A stretch of DNA of 64,000 nucleotides, from NCBI GenBank assembly GCA_030762935.1, contig CM060896.1, positions 16,793,527-16,857,526 of the forward strand, in the 5' to 3' direction. A program made the position numbers and the translations under genes. The notes beneath the pieces were generated by a model. The model searched no databases and was not told the DNA's origin. It was given only the letters and a program-made list of their open reading frames with translations. The DNA comes from Hymenopus coronatus (Eukaryota > Arthropoda > Insecta > Mantodea > Hymenopodidae). This document shows, in pieces, positions 46,801 to 57,328 of this stretch (position 1 is its first letter; each line of letters starts with the position of its first letter).

Positions 46801-47800
46801 TGGACGTCTTATTAATAATGAATTTCTACGATCCCGAACAACCTTCCGCTTTTTCAACCTTGCAGAAACTTGCATCTGCAGTAGGAAGAAGTAAACGGAA
46901 AACAGAGGACTGGCTTCTTCATCAAGATGCCTATACTTTGCACAAACCCTGGCGGAGAAAATTCCGGAGGAATCACTATACATTGAATAACATCAACGAT
47001 GTGTGGGAGATCTACTTGCCAAAACTTAAAAGCCTTAATAAGTATAATGACAGAGTTCAGTATCTGTTAACCTGCGTAGATTGTTTTTCCAGATTGGCGC
47101 GTGTAAAACCCATAAGACCAAAAACTAATTACGGAAACTGCCAAAGCCTTTGAGGCCATCCTCGGTTTCTCTGTTCCCCTCTCAGTGAGATCTGATAGGG
47201 AATAAGAATTTTCAAGGTCTGCATTTTAGAAGCTTTTAAAAGAGAGGGGTATAGAAGGGTTTGCCGAAGCCCTTAAGTAAAGTGCGCCATGGTCTAGAGA
47301 TTTAATCGCACCATCAAGTCTAAAATCTACAAATATTTCACTTACAAGAACTCTTACAGATATATAGATGACCTCGATAAATTCGTTCGCGCGTATACTC
47401 ACACCGTCCACTCAATAGGAGAGACTCCAGCCAAGGTAAACGAGAGAAACATATTACAAATATGGAAAACCTTAGAGAGAAAACGTTCTACCATTAAATC
47501 TAGACCCACCAAGTTTAGTGAAGGACAAACAGTAAGGATAAGTAAAGAAAAGAAGAATTTGCCCAAAACTATGAAAATAATTTCTCAACGGAGATTTTCA
47601 AAATAATAAAAGATATTAACGGAACTCCTATAGAAAGACAGTTTTACAGTTACAAACTTACTCCGGTAAAAATTAACAAATCCACTCTGTATAAAACAGA
47701 GAAAATACTAAAAACAAGGGTAAGAAATGGCAGAACCCAATATCTAGTCCGCTGGAAAGGATATGGTCCGACTTTGACAGTTGAATCGGTAAATCATGGA
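46800..47800 (+). pseudogene. Maverick integrase with C-terminal chromodomain, broken
   Basis: A 128-codon frame (46767-47153) has NFYDPEQPSAFSTLQKLASA, LLHQDAYTLHKPWRRKF and RVQYLLTCVDCFSRLARVKP (first catalytic Asp at V-D-C-F-S). SVRSDRE (second Asp, about 47190), YRYIDDLDKFVRAY (about 47358) and VNERNILQIWK follow. NGRTQYLVRWKGYG at about 47730-47770 is a chromodomain core. Retrovirus-type integrases insert the element and the chromodomain may direct it to marked chromatin. Stops and frame changes start at about 47150, and the region around the catalytic Glu is changed, so no active enzyme remains. Confidence 0.8.
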
Positions 47801-48752
47801 TGAGCTTTACGTAACCGTGTTGAGTGATTCTAACAACGTTTTGTAATCCCGAAAATTCACATGCTAGTTTTTGCAACGATTTAGCGATACCTGTTAACCT
47901 TCAGAGAGATAAATGGATGATGGGTCTATAGAGCTTTCCTATTCCTACGGTTACGAAACCATAGGCGAGGACGTACTTAACGAAGCCGGAGAACTGGCCA
48001 AAAATGTCATCATAACTAGAGCAATTAGTATAGTGTACGATAGAACGGATTTTAAGAGTTTTAAAGACCAGTACACCTTTAAAAATCGGGTAAAAGACGA
48101 AGAACATCAGGAATTGCTCCCATTGGAGCTTCAGGGTTATCTCCTTTCTAATCAAAGAGAGAGAGAGAGAGACAAAAGAATTAGAAAACGCCAAGAAAGA
48201 TTGGGTTCCGTCACATTCCGTCCCAGAAAACTTACAGCAAAGGCTAATAGCATCCAATTAAAAATACCTAAAAGGGCGAGAGGTAAGTCGGAAACGACCT
48301 TTAATGGAAAAATCTTCTTTCCCATTAGAATTTATTATGGTATAGGTGATCTTGTAGACACAATAAAAAATTCACTTCCGAACCTTGATACCTACGAAAT
48401 TGCTAATCCAGCTATGCTTTCAGAAGTAACTAACGATATGAACTCTCTGTTTCTTAGATCACACAGGAAAAACTCTTTTCAATTTATTTACGGAACCGAG
48501 TCCGTTTTTGTTTACTGCAATATCATCAAACCACAACTGCTCGGCAGCTCTTATGTTCGCTGTTTATGGATAATTCAATTTCCCTCTTATACTAGTCATC
48601 ACAAGTTTGAAGATATATTTTACGTTCTGATAGAACTCAATCATTTCCAACCCGTAGCAATTGAATTTGAGAAAAAGTTTGGTGATTTAGCTCGCCTGAG
48701 CAGTAGCGTAACACCTACCATTGCTGTGCTGCATTTTAAGAAAGTATTATGA
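47799..48752 (+). pseudogene. Maverick minor capsid protein (penton-like candidate)
   Basis: The start MDELYVTVLSDSNN (47799) is characteristic of a virion protein of arthropod Mavericks but soon hits a stop. From 47913 a 279-codon frame is open to 48752 with ESVFVYCNIIKPQLLGSSYV, CLWIIQFPSYTSHHKF and TPTIAVLHFKKVL at the end. Related proteins are proposed to form the pentameric vertices (single jelly-roll). The long open frame is among the best preserved of the element. Assignment is by position and remembered motifs. Confidence 0.6.
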
Positions 48753-48765
48753 TTTCTCTGTTTCA

Positions 48766-49254
48766 TATGTCCACAGAATTTTCTGCTGCTTTTCAAGGGT
48801 TTTATAACCCAGAAGGAGAAGTAATGATTAAAGAGTTGGCTGTAGTAGAAAACCAAAGCGAACAGGTAGTGATGCACTACCTGTTTCGACAACCCGATGC
48901 TCCCCGCAACGCTTGGCCCATAAAGTATAGGCGAGCAAATACCTGGTTGACAGACAACTTTCATAGAATGCCATGGTTTTCGGGTTTTATAGATATGAGC
49001 CAAATACAATCAGAATTCCCCCTGGGAAATTGTTTGTGAAGGGAGACACCCTTGTAAGAATGTTGCAACCCCACGAAAATGAATGGTATTCTGTATGGAA
49101 TATTGAAAGCTTGAGTTGCAATGAAAATATAGCATTTTTAGTCACTGCGAATTCTTGCCGGTGGCATAATGTAGAACCTGTTCGCTGTGCCAGATCACAG
49201 GTACTAACTCTAGCAAAATGGGTGAGGGAAAATAGTTGGGAATTTGATGTATAG
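48766..49254 (+). pseudogene. Maverick unknown gene A (KELA family)
   Basis: Begins MSTEFSAAFQGFYNPEGEVM directly followed by IKELAVVE, then HYLFRQPDAPRNAWP and RMPWFSGFIDMSQ. A frame change at about 49036 continues LVRMLQPHENEWYSVWNIE and WHNVEPVRCARSQVL to 49254. The KELA block, the H-F/PxP block and the W..G block recur in unknown gene B (51543-51987), so the two are paralogues. No function is known; the order of strands and helices could fit a nuclease-like fold but that is speculation. Confidence 0.5.
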
Positions 49255-49446
49255 TCTCTGATTCAAACCCAGCGAACGGGAATAGATTTATTGGTTGTAA
49301 AAAGCATGTTGGTGCATGGCTTCCTTTAGAAGGGAAATAAAGCCGGGTCATAAAAGAACCTATGGCCTATTAAAGAAGTCATTGAGGAAAATTAGGGCCC
49401 AATATGCTATGGAAACTTCCTAGTTAAAGAGCGTCCATCAATTTTC
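49250..49446 (+). mobile_element. Old SINE copy, same family as in the left TIR
   Basis: GATTCAAACCCAG, CATGGCTTCCTTTAGAAGGG, AAATAAAGCCG, AAAAGAACCT and TTAAAGAGCGTCCATCA are diverged versions of the body of the 35335-35619 SINE in the same order. The head is lost. It sits between unknown gene A and the pVI-like gene. Confidence 0.7.
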
Positions 49447-49499
49447 ACCCACTCTTTTGGCTGGTCCTATTATAAATTGGAATCCTAAAGTAGAAACCC

Positions 49500-49830
49500 A
49501 TGCATTTGGCAATGGACCCTCTTACAGCGTACTATGTCAATCAGAGTGGAGGGCGTCTGGGTGCTTACATTGGACCACCATATGTAGGAAGCCCATACGC
49601 TCAACAAGGTAGGGGTTTAGGTAAATTTTTGGGTAGTCTATTCAGGATTTTAAGCCCATCCTCCTATCCGGTGCAAAATCGTTGGGCAGGGAAACTCATA
49701 CCACGGGTGCAAACATCATGATCGATATTGCTGCAAAACAGGCTGGTACCAAAGTAAAAAATATCGTGGTCAGACGAGTCACAGAAGGCACAAAAAATTA
49801 GGGGGTAAGTTACAGCAATGAATAGGCAAG
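49500..49830 (+). pseudogene. Maverick pVI-like minor capsid protein, broken
   Basis: A 73-codon frame starts MHLAMDPLTAYYVNQSGG (probable start at MDPL, 49512) and continues IGPPYVGSPYAQQGRGLGKF with LGSLFRILSP. A frame change near 49690 leads into a stretch ending GTKVKNIVVRRVTEG. The Gly-rich amphipathic GxGLGxFLGxLFR motif and basic tail are seen in the minor capsid or pVI-type protein of insect Mavericks, thought to disrupt membranes or link core and shell. Broken after about 60 codons. Confidence 0.55.
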
Positions 49831-49854
49831 AGAAGAGATCAGCTTTAAACAGTG

Positions 49855-51055
49855 CTTAAAAAAAAAATATTGACATCTTTGCTAAAAAAGCTAATTCAGT
49901 CGGCAGTATTCGGAAATGTCACTACCCTAATCAAACCTATCGCCCCAGTAGATAAAAGTGTATTGGAATTTGTTATTCCTGGGAATAAGGAACATTATAT
50001 CGATTTAAATGTGTATTTGTTGGTAAAAGGAAAATTTCAAATGGTTCAAACTTAGCATCAACAGATAAAACGACAGGTGTTAACAATTTGTTGCACTCCT
50101 TGTTCAGTCATTTGAGCGTTTCTATAAATGAAACGTCCATCACTCCCTCCGAAGACCTGTATCACTATCATAGCTATTTAGAAACCCTGTTAGCATAGGT
50201 CAAGATGCAGCAAATAGTCATCTTACTAATGCTTTTTGGTACATAGACATGGCTTTCCATGGTCTCTCCGGGCAGGAGGTTTCAAAAAACGGAACTTTGG
50301 AAGCCAGGGATTCTAATCTTGGATGGAAGCATCGATTTAATAAAAGCAATTCGTCTAAAGAAGTAATCATGTTTGGTAGATTACATGGAGACATTTTCAA
50401 TGTACCCATCTTGTTACTTCCAGGACTTACTCTTCAAATTAAATTAACTAAAGTGAAAGACCCATTTTATATGATGAATGAAAGCTCAGATCTACATGCT
50501 AGATTTCTAGATGCTACTCTGTACGTGAAAAAAGTAAAATATGCTCCTAATATCTTGATGTTTCATATTAAAACTTAAGAAAAGGTATATGCCTGATACG
50601 ATATAACACGAGTCGATCTAAGATCCTTCACTTTCGCAGCATCATCTCTATGGATAACGCTGTTCTAGGACCGCTACTAAAAAGAATACTCATAGGTATG
50701 ACACATAAATTTTTTCTCGAAAACTCATACTATCAACCCTTTCAATTTTAAGCATTTTGGTTTGGAGTACTTTGCAATATATGCTAACGGTAAACAAATT
50801 CCAGCAGTGGATATTTCTATCGACACTTCTCATGAAAAAGGTACAACGATGGCTTACCAAACACTCTTTTCTGGTTCTAACATACATCACAACAACAGTG
50901 GAGCTCAAATCACGTCTGACGGTGCTGCTTCAGAAGGTCACGCTTCTCTATTAAATAACAGAAATATAAGAATAGAGCTAAGATTTAAAGAGAAATTAAA
51001 ACAAGCCATCAGTGTCTCATGTACTGTGAGTACGAAGTTCCATTCAAATAGATAA
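49855..51055 (+). pseudogene. Maverick major capsid protein (double jelly-roll), broken
   Basis: Pieces in order: SVLEFVIPGNKEHYIDLNVY (about 49950), NNLLHSLFSHLSVSINET (50080-50130), and a 109-codon frame (50249-50578). That frame has FGRLHGDIFNVPILLLPGLT and DATLYVKKVKYAPN. The C-terminal part (50760-51055) has FKHFGLEYFAIYANGKQI-type, LFSGSNIHHN and LLNNRNIRIELRFKEKL. These match the conserved strands of the hexon-like major capsid protein of Mavericks, three of which form a capsomer. Frame breaks occur near 50054, 50196, 50580-50760. No intact gene. Confidence 0.75.
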
Positions 51056-51069
51056 AAATCGATTATTAA

Positions 51070-51460
51070 ATATGAACAAACTTTGCAAGGCATTCCAAAT
51101 TTTGCAGGCGTTTTTGCTCCAGACATGCTGCCTAAAGAATTTAATAAGCCATCTACATTCATAATAAATTTAGACCGTCACACCTTACCTGATTCACACT
51201 GGATAGCTGTAACTCAAAATTCTAATTCTTTTGCATGGTATTTCGATTCCTACGGCCTTCCTCCTTTTATAAAACCCTTGAAAGAATTCCTATAATTTAA
51301 TTTCACCTTTAACAATCGCCAGCTTCAAAACCTCTACTCCATCATTTGCGGCAAATATGCATGCCTCTATACTCTCTACAACATGAATGAGTTTGTAGTA
51401 CTGTTAAACTCTGCTGATCCAGACCGTCAGGCGAGAGAGATGTTCAGCAAAGAGTTCCTT
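51070..51460 (+). pseudogene. Maverick adenain-like cysteine protease, broken
   Basis: The frame from 51083 has FAGVFAPDMLPKEF, then PDSHWIAVTQNSN (catalytic His), AWYFDSYGLPPFIK (Asp) and a stop at 51293. The continuation in another frame reads LYSIICGKYACLYTLYNM, including the cysteine of the CGxYC-type motif. Such C5-family proteases cleave virion precursors during maturation. The catalytic trio is recognisable. The premature stop separates His/Asp from Cys. Confidence 0.75.
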
Positions 51461-51496
51461 CTGGAGATGCAACGACGGACAAAGATGCCTGCCAGG

Positions 51497-51504
51497 TATA
51501 AAAG
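51497..51504 (+). promoter_or_regulatory. TATA box upstream of unknown gene B
   Basis: TATAAAAG is 46 nt before the ATG at 51543. The short leader and strong box suggest an individual promoter. Confidence 0.5.
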
Positions 51505-51542
51505 TAAGTACCATTCACACATTCTCATCAGTCTTTGTTCAA

Positions 51543-51987
51543 GATGGAAGGAGGTTCTGTCGTGGATTATACAGCGCTCAAAGGAAATGGCAAAGAATTA
51601 ATTATAAAGGAATTGGCAATCGCTGGGAGAAGATTTGTTCAAACATTTCATTTTGCAAGCCCTTACCCTTGGTATAAAAAATTGGATGCATTTAACAAAG
51701 AAAATAACATTGGAATGCACTTCAAAGATGGCTACATTCCTTATCACATGCTACAAACTGTGCTAGAAAAAGCGCTGGCAGGGCATATTTCTCTCTTTGC
51801 TTTTAATGAGAATAAATGTGAAGTTCTTTCCGCACTATGCGATGGAACATTTATTAATTTAAACAAAGAATTTAATTGTCCAAATCCAGAAAACCCCTAT
51901 CATCAGATGCACTGCGGATTTCCTTGTCATAGGTGCACCAACACCCACTGTGCCTGCAAGATGCTCACGCCATGTTTAAATGGCTAA
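51543..51987 (+). CDS. Maverick unknown gene B (KELA family)
   Basis: From MEGGSVVDYTALKGNG (51543) the 147-codon frame is open to the stop at 51985. It contains KELIIKELAIAGRRFVQTFH, SPYPWYKKLDAF and GMHFKDGYIPYHML. The C-terminus has paired Cys/His (PYHQMHCGFPCHRCTNTHC with CACKMLTPC) that could bind zinc. It is a paralogue of unknown gene A and, unusually for this element, has no internal stop. It follows its own TATA box. No function can be assigned; proteins with this pattern recur in arthropod Maverick-type DNA. Confidence 0.55.
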
Positions 51988-52066
51988 AGAATCATCATCT
52001 TCAAAAACTTAACACCAAATGTCCTTCTGATAGCTCTAATCGACACGATGTTTCATTTGTTTCAGC

Positions 52067-52076
52067 TATATAAAAA
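52067..52076 (+). promoter_or_regulatory. TATA box upstream of the terminal Maverick gene
   Basis: TATATAAAAA stands 43 nt before the ATG at 52110, matching the spacing of the other boxes. Confidence 0.5.
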
Positions 52077-52109
52077 TAGAGCTATCGAGCCATCCGGTTA
52101 CGAGTCTCT

Positions 52110-52632
52110 ATGACTTCCAGGGGTAAGCAAATCAAGATGTCGCGCCAACCGCCAGCTGCTGCGACTCCGGAGCCCGTGCTGCATCGCAGAACGCACTTCC
52201 TCAACAATCATCACTCCAGATACATCAGCCTAGGTTTCTACAATCAAAAACATTACGAGGCCCACGTGGAAATTGGAGGAGTAAAGCACTTCATTTACCT
52301 AAACTTGCGGAACATCTTTGCAAAGGTCAGTCGTATAGGTGCATCGAAGAACAGTTTCGCTTACGAAGCATCAATGGTCGTCGTGCAAGAATACAAAGCG
52401 AAAATTCATGCTTTGTCTAGATGACATTAATTTTTTGATGTGTAATGCAAATATACTGCAACATCAACTTGCAGAGCTGGTTTTAGCCACAACCGATGTA
52501 AAAGACTATGTTAAAAGTGCTTCAAACAATAATACTTTTGTAATGCCAAAAGAAAATGTTTCACTTTTCATGCTTTACGATGTTATTTCTGACGAAATAA
52601 ACTCTACACTTGTATCCCATAAAGGTGAATAA
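52110..52632 (+). pseudogene. Terminal small Maverick gene, unknown function, one frameshift
   Basis: The first 104 codons (52110-52424) include QPPAAATPEPVLHRRTHFLN, YISLGFYNQKHYEAHVEIGG and LNLRNIFAKVSRIG. A second frame carries on to 52632 with ILQHQLAELVLATTDVKDYV and ENVSLFMLYDVIS. The overlap (52339-52424) indicates one frame change. It is the last gene before the right TIR. No family was recognised. Confidence 0.45.
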
Positions 52633-53043
52633 ATATTTATATTAATCAAATGTCTTTTCATTCGTTTTTACTTCTGCCTACTCACACTTCCCGAGGTACC
52701 ACATGCAACCATACCTCAATATCCCCCATTCAGTGATTACCTAACAAAATTCTAAAATCATTATCATCGTGACAATTTTTTTTTCACCTTGCAAAAAAAT
52801 TAGCATTCAAACATGGCCGCAGCTGCGGCGGGGGATGTATCGGGGTCGCGGCTGGGGCTGGGGCTGGGGCTGGAACCAGGGTCAGGCATTAGCCATGATG
52901 ATTTGGTTAGGAAAGAATTTTTGTTTGGTTGCGGTTTGAATTTCCCGCTAAAAGTTGAGAAGCTCTCTGATTGATCGAGGGGAGGGGCTTAGTGATGACG
53001 TGGCACGATCTGATTGGCGGACTATGCGCATCTGTATACTACT
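52625..53043 (-). repeat. Maverick right terminal inverted repeat
   Basis: The inverse of the left TIR. It includes a short GGGGCT array (52853-52873) that the left arm has only in degenerate form. It ends ...GTATACTACT at 53043 followed by AACTAT. Confidence 0.92.
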
Positions 53044-53049
53044 AACTAT
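53044..53049. other. Maverick target-site duplication, right copy (AACTAT)
   Basis: Identical to 35289-35294. Confidence 0.9.
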
Positions 53050-53214
53050 AATAAACTCAATTAATAAAGTAGACTGCTTGAGCTCTGTTTGATTAATATT
53101 TGCATGTAACGAATGTGAATGATGTCTCACTGTATAAACCTTCAAATGTGTTTACATGTCCTAATAAAGATAACTCTGATTGAATGAAAAAATATTCATA
53201 CAAATATTAACTTT

Positions 53215-54048
53215 CTGATGAGAGAGGAGGATAACAAATCTGACATTTACATGACTTTCTCTACATCACTGTAACAGATTGTTATCAAACACATGCTTTT
53301 CTGTCTACTTTATGATAATCGAGATAAACATTAGCAGAAATTATTTTAATTATTTACTTCCTTGTAAGTAGAAGGGAATACGCTAGGCTAAAATGAATGC
53401 CAAATCCTATAAAAGCTAGTTGCCATGTAGTTAAAATCCGTTTCTATGCAGGGCCAGGAGTTTATAGCTTTCTGTATGAGAAAAATGTTAAGTATTTTGA
53501 ATCTGAAACAAATAACAAGGAATATCTCAGAAATGGTCAATACCACGAGAAAAAAAATGTATACATTGTATGTTTTAACATTATCTACATTTTTTCTGTA
53601 ATACGTTTTTGCCCATCTCTTACAGTTTACCAGTTACGCAAAATTCTGCAAACTTCATTCAGAATAAAGAGGTGTTCAGATGCTGTTCTCAGAAAATTCA
53701 AGATATACACTTTAAATGCCTAATAGATATCTTTAACATGTGGTATTTTATTCAAAATCGCTAGAGCTATTTTTGAGAACATAAAATATTTCGAAATCTT
53801 TTCCATGTAAAGGGCAGTTTGGGAGGGGGTTTTCAAAATCTTTCTGTCGCATCCCTGGAAGACACTAAACTTAAATACCAAGTTTGGTATTTTACCAACT
53901 TGCCGACACAGATGATTTTTTTTTTTTTGGATACAGGGGAACCTAAAACAAATATTTCCGGTGAAATCTCGGTATCAAATTTTGGGTGCATTACAATACC
54001 TTCTCTATACACTATGTACATAGTACGAATAGAGAAAGTAAAAATTAA
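53215..54048 (-). repeat. Palindrome-bearing repeat family, copy C (inverted)
   Basis: Reads in reverse relative to copy B. ACATTTACATGACTTTCTC (53245), ATCGAGATAAACATTAGCAG (53319) and CTTACCAAC-side ACCAAGTTTGGTATTTTACC (53878) are its landmarks. The palindrome TACACTATGTACATAGTA lies at about 54008. It lies 170 bp outside the Maverick's right end. Confidence 0.7.
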
Positions 54049-54350
54049 GGCAGCTCTTAGGTATGATACTACGTAAACTGTTACTAGAATATCTGTAGCT
54101 CAGTATAATACAAAAAGCACATATATGCAAAAGGTATGCTTATTCATTTTTTAAAAAATCTAAAAAATTTACTTAATCTTTCATATTTAAAAATGGAAAA
54201 AGCTGAGATATTTATATCAAACACGCAAAACTAAATTATATCACAAAGGTAACACCTGTTATACAAAACACTGTTTTATTGATGTCTTCTAGCAAATAAC
54301 GAACGATAGCGTGTAGAAGCTCGCATTGTATTCTTCAAGGCTACGTGCTT

Positions 54351-55163
54351 TGTTAAAAATAACAAGAATTTTAGAGCATTAGGGACACAAGTAACAACCC
54401 TTGGGAGGAAGAAAAGTTCACCCCCTTATATTTTGGAAAGAGGGAATTTCTCATTGTAGAGCAAGGTCACGTGGGTGGAATAAAGAAAACTCCCCGACAG
54501 TCACGTGACAACGCTGCTTTACGCGCCTTTTTCCAGCCAATCAAAAAGGAGGACCAGACTCTGACCTTTTAGTATATAAACGTTGTGCGTACAAGGTAGG
54601 AAACCGCGCACAAGAAATCGGGCTCACAAGGTAGGAAACTACGTCTAAGAATCGGACACCCATGCAAATCCAGAGTATAGGAAATGTGACGAGACACAGT
54701 CTAAGAAATCGTGCGGCGTGCAGTGTAGGAAATCGATGTGTTATAAGTTAATCTGACGGGCAATTACTACCGTAAATGTTATGCGGACCGTGAAACTCAA
54801 GATTACGGTGACGAGTGAAAATATAACTCAGTAAAAGTAGAACTAGCACTTAAACAAAATTATATCAAGTTCGCGATCAGTTATGTCGGGAGTCGCTCGC
54901 AGGGTTTGTGCCTCAATCCAACCACAGATCATCAATAAAAGAAATCATCAGTCATCTTTTATTTGAGTCTACCAAAAGTGTTACACACCTTTGTCATTCT
55001 TTCCCCCCTGAGCAAGAGATAACTCATGGTCTACAAGAACGAGCCTACCTAGAGCAACAAAGGGAATCTGCAGGGTATGTACACTCTTAATGTAGAGAAT
55101 TTCATGAGCATTAACCCTCGACTAACTCCAAGTAAACGTGATACCAGAAATAAAACTGCGACA
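54351..55163 (+). mobile_element. LTR-like segment with promoter, tentative
   Basis: Begins TGTTAAAAATAACAAG. It has a CCAAT box (CAGCCAATCAAAAAGG, 54535) and TATA (TAGTATATAAACG, 54570), and ends near AATAAAACTGCGACA. Downstream GGTGCACCAACGTGTCGCAC resembles the primer-binding region after an insect LTR. No target duplication and no retroviral genes were found, so this could also be a host promoter. Confidence 0.3.
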
Positions 55164-55243
55164 TATTAGCATCCTAACGTGGCAACAATAAAACCATGAC
55201 ATATTGGTGCACCAACGTGTCGCACAAAAATAAAACTACGACA
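55150..55243 (+). repeat. About 40-bp tandem repeat, 2.5 copies
   Basis: AAATAAAACTGCGACATATT, CAATAAAACCATGACATATT and AAATAAAACTACGACAAC start successive units. The first two are followed by (A/G)GCA(T/C)C(C/A)(T/A)AACGTG. Confidence 0.65.
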
Positions 55244-55486
55244 ACCTGTTTGTAAAGGCAATAAAAATATCTTTGAAGATCTAAAAATCTATAATGCAAT
55301 GCAGAATGGGGGCAGATACTTATATATTTCTTTGCTTCCCAATTCTCAGATAAGAAACATTAACTTATTAAGAAAAATTGTATTTATGCATAGTGTTCTC
55401 AGAACAGTGTACCAGAGCTTATGCAAAATGTCATCTATTCTACACACATCATTAAAATTACATGTGTTCAATGTTAGTGCAAGTAC

Positions 55487-55967
55487 CCACTTGTATTGTT
55501 TGCTGTTTTCTCTAGATTTTACGATGATTCTCATTCTTGCAGGACAATCTGTATGTTTAGCATGTGGATTTAAAACATTATAGCTTCGAGGCTGTGTATT
55601 ATGGGGACAACGTAGGACCACCTGTAAGAACATAAAACATCATAATAACAAATCCCTTCTTCAAACCCAATATATGGCTATATTTTGTTAAGCATGTAAA
55701 TGCTTTGGCGCTACAGGTAATAGTTTTCTATTTTTACTGCAATAAAACTAAAGTATATTATAATATCTTGTATTAAAATACTTTGGAGCTCTTTGAGAAT
55801 GTCTGAGAGACCTTAAAAATATTCTTGGATACCTCTTGAAATTTACTAAACCACTCTTCAACATTGTCTTTTTTACAATCAACACGAAATCGTGCATTAA
55901 ATTTTCCTTCAACATCACTGGGCACGTAATCGAAGATTCTATATTCAAAATTCTGCGGAAGAAGGTC
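55487..55967 (-). pseudogene. MULE-like gene, two upstream exons (N-terminal part)
   Basis: Minus strand. The first exon follows acceptor GGATTTTTAG (exon from 55967) and reads DLLPQNFEYRIFDYVPSDVE, then FNARFRVDCKKDNVEEWF and KFQEVSKNIFKVSQTF, with a stop near 55776. The second exon (55621-55487, 135 nt, phase 0) lies between TTCTTACAG and GTACTTGC and reads VVLRCPHNTQPRSYNVLNPH, AKHTDCPARMRIIVKS and KQYKW. These are the N-terminal FLYWCH/FAR1-like zinc part typical of the MULE-domain proteins whose catalytic half lies at 33612-32460 on the same strand. The first exon's internal stop suggests it is dead. Confidence 0.55.
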
Positions 55968-56073
55968 CTAAAAATCCAATAAAATGCTTTGTATAACATC
56001 TTAGTAAAGATAGAACAAACTGCGCTGACGATATGTATGTTATCATAAATAAATGTTCATATTATACACTTTG

Positions 56074-56355
56074 CAAATTATTCTCTGAATTCTCACACTT
56101 GCAGCATTTAATAAAATCCATTTCAGCGTCGCTTTCAAATCAGTTGGAATTGCTGATAAAAAAATGCAATCACGAATGTTACCGCTAAAATTTTGCCGCC
56201 ACGAATGAAGTAAAGGATAATTTTGCAAATTATTCGCCGAGTTCTCACATTTGCAGCATTTAACAAAATCCATTTCAGTTTTGCTATCACCAAATCAGAT
56301 GGAATTGCTGATAGAAAAATGCCGTCACGAATGCTACCGCCAAAATGTTGCCAGT
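56074..56355 (+). repeat. Two tandem copies of an about 150-bp repeat
   Basis: GCAAATTATTC(T/G)C(T/C)GA(A/G)TTCTCACA at 56073 and 56225 start copies that share TTGCAGCATTTAA(T/C)AAAATCC, GGAATTGCTGAT(A/-)AAAAA-type and CACGAATG(T/C)TACCGC. Spacing is 152 bp. Confidence 0.75.
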
Positions 56356-56378
56356 CAATCAACCAATGGCAAAGAGCT

Positions 56379-56440
56379 ATGTTGGTCAATCGACCAATGA
56401 CAGAGTTCCAGCCTAAAAGTGAACTGGAATCTGCAATGCT
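56379..56440 (+). repeat. Segment shared (inverted) with 22.06-22.12 kb
   Basis: TATGTTGGTCAATCGACCAAT followed by GACAGAG and ATCTGCAAT also occurs, reverse-complemented, at 22060-22115; probably part of one dispersed repeat. Confidence 0.6.
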
Positions 56441-57328
56441 GCGTGCCGGCAATCCCTGGTTGGAGAGTCCCGTACATCCCCCCCCCCCAAACCCAGAAAC
56501 ACGTCCTTGACAATGGCATGACAAAAGGCATCAGCCAAGAAGGAGATATAAACCAGCCAACATAAACCAGCCAACAGCATACTAGCTCCCCCCTCTCAAC
56601 ATTGGTAGTGGTCAATCAAAATTCCAACAAAAACAATTTTAAGCAAATAAAACATCAGCGGAGCAGAGGAAAAGGATGCTGCTCCTAAAATGCAACCGTT
56701 TGAGGAGCCTATGTAGCGCTACTTCCTTAACATCATCACCCGAAACCTAAATTATTACCAAACCTAAACCACCCTCCTCATTCCTGTGGTTAAGCCCTTA
56801 CCAGGATAGGTACACAGAAGTTAACACCTAGGCTCGCATGAGGCTGCCAGATCTCGGACGGACGGACGAACGGAAGGAGACATTGGTACAATTCATGCAT
56901 CCACATCAGTGGCGATTCATGGTCAGTAATTTAGGTACACCTTTGGGAGTAATTTAGGGAGCCTTTGTCATCGTTTTTCTTAGTCTATAAAATATCGTCA
57001 TCCCTCGTTATGCGTGATCTCATTTTATGCGTTTTCGGTAAAGCAGTTTTAAAAAATGCTGATTTTAACACTACAAATGACATAAATAGATGCATATGTT
57101 TAAAACACATTTTATTCATGTATACCTTGAAATAGCCCATATCATTATCACATTCACTATAAGCGTTTTTTTTTTTTTTTGTGCTACGTGATAATTCATG
57201 AGAACCAATTACTTGCGTAATGCGAGGGACACCTGTATACGTAAATTATTGTTTATTTTAGTAGTAGTACTTATCAGTTTACTGGAATGTTAGCTCCAAT
57301 CGACGAGATTTCTTCAGAAATAGTTCCA

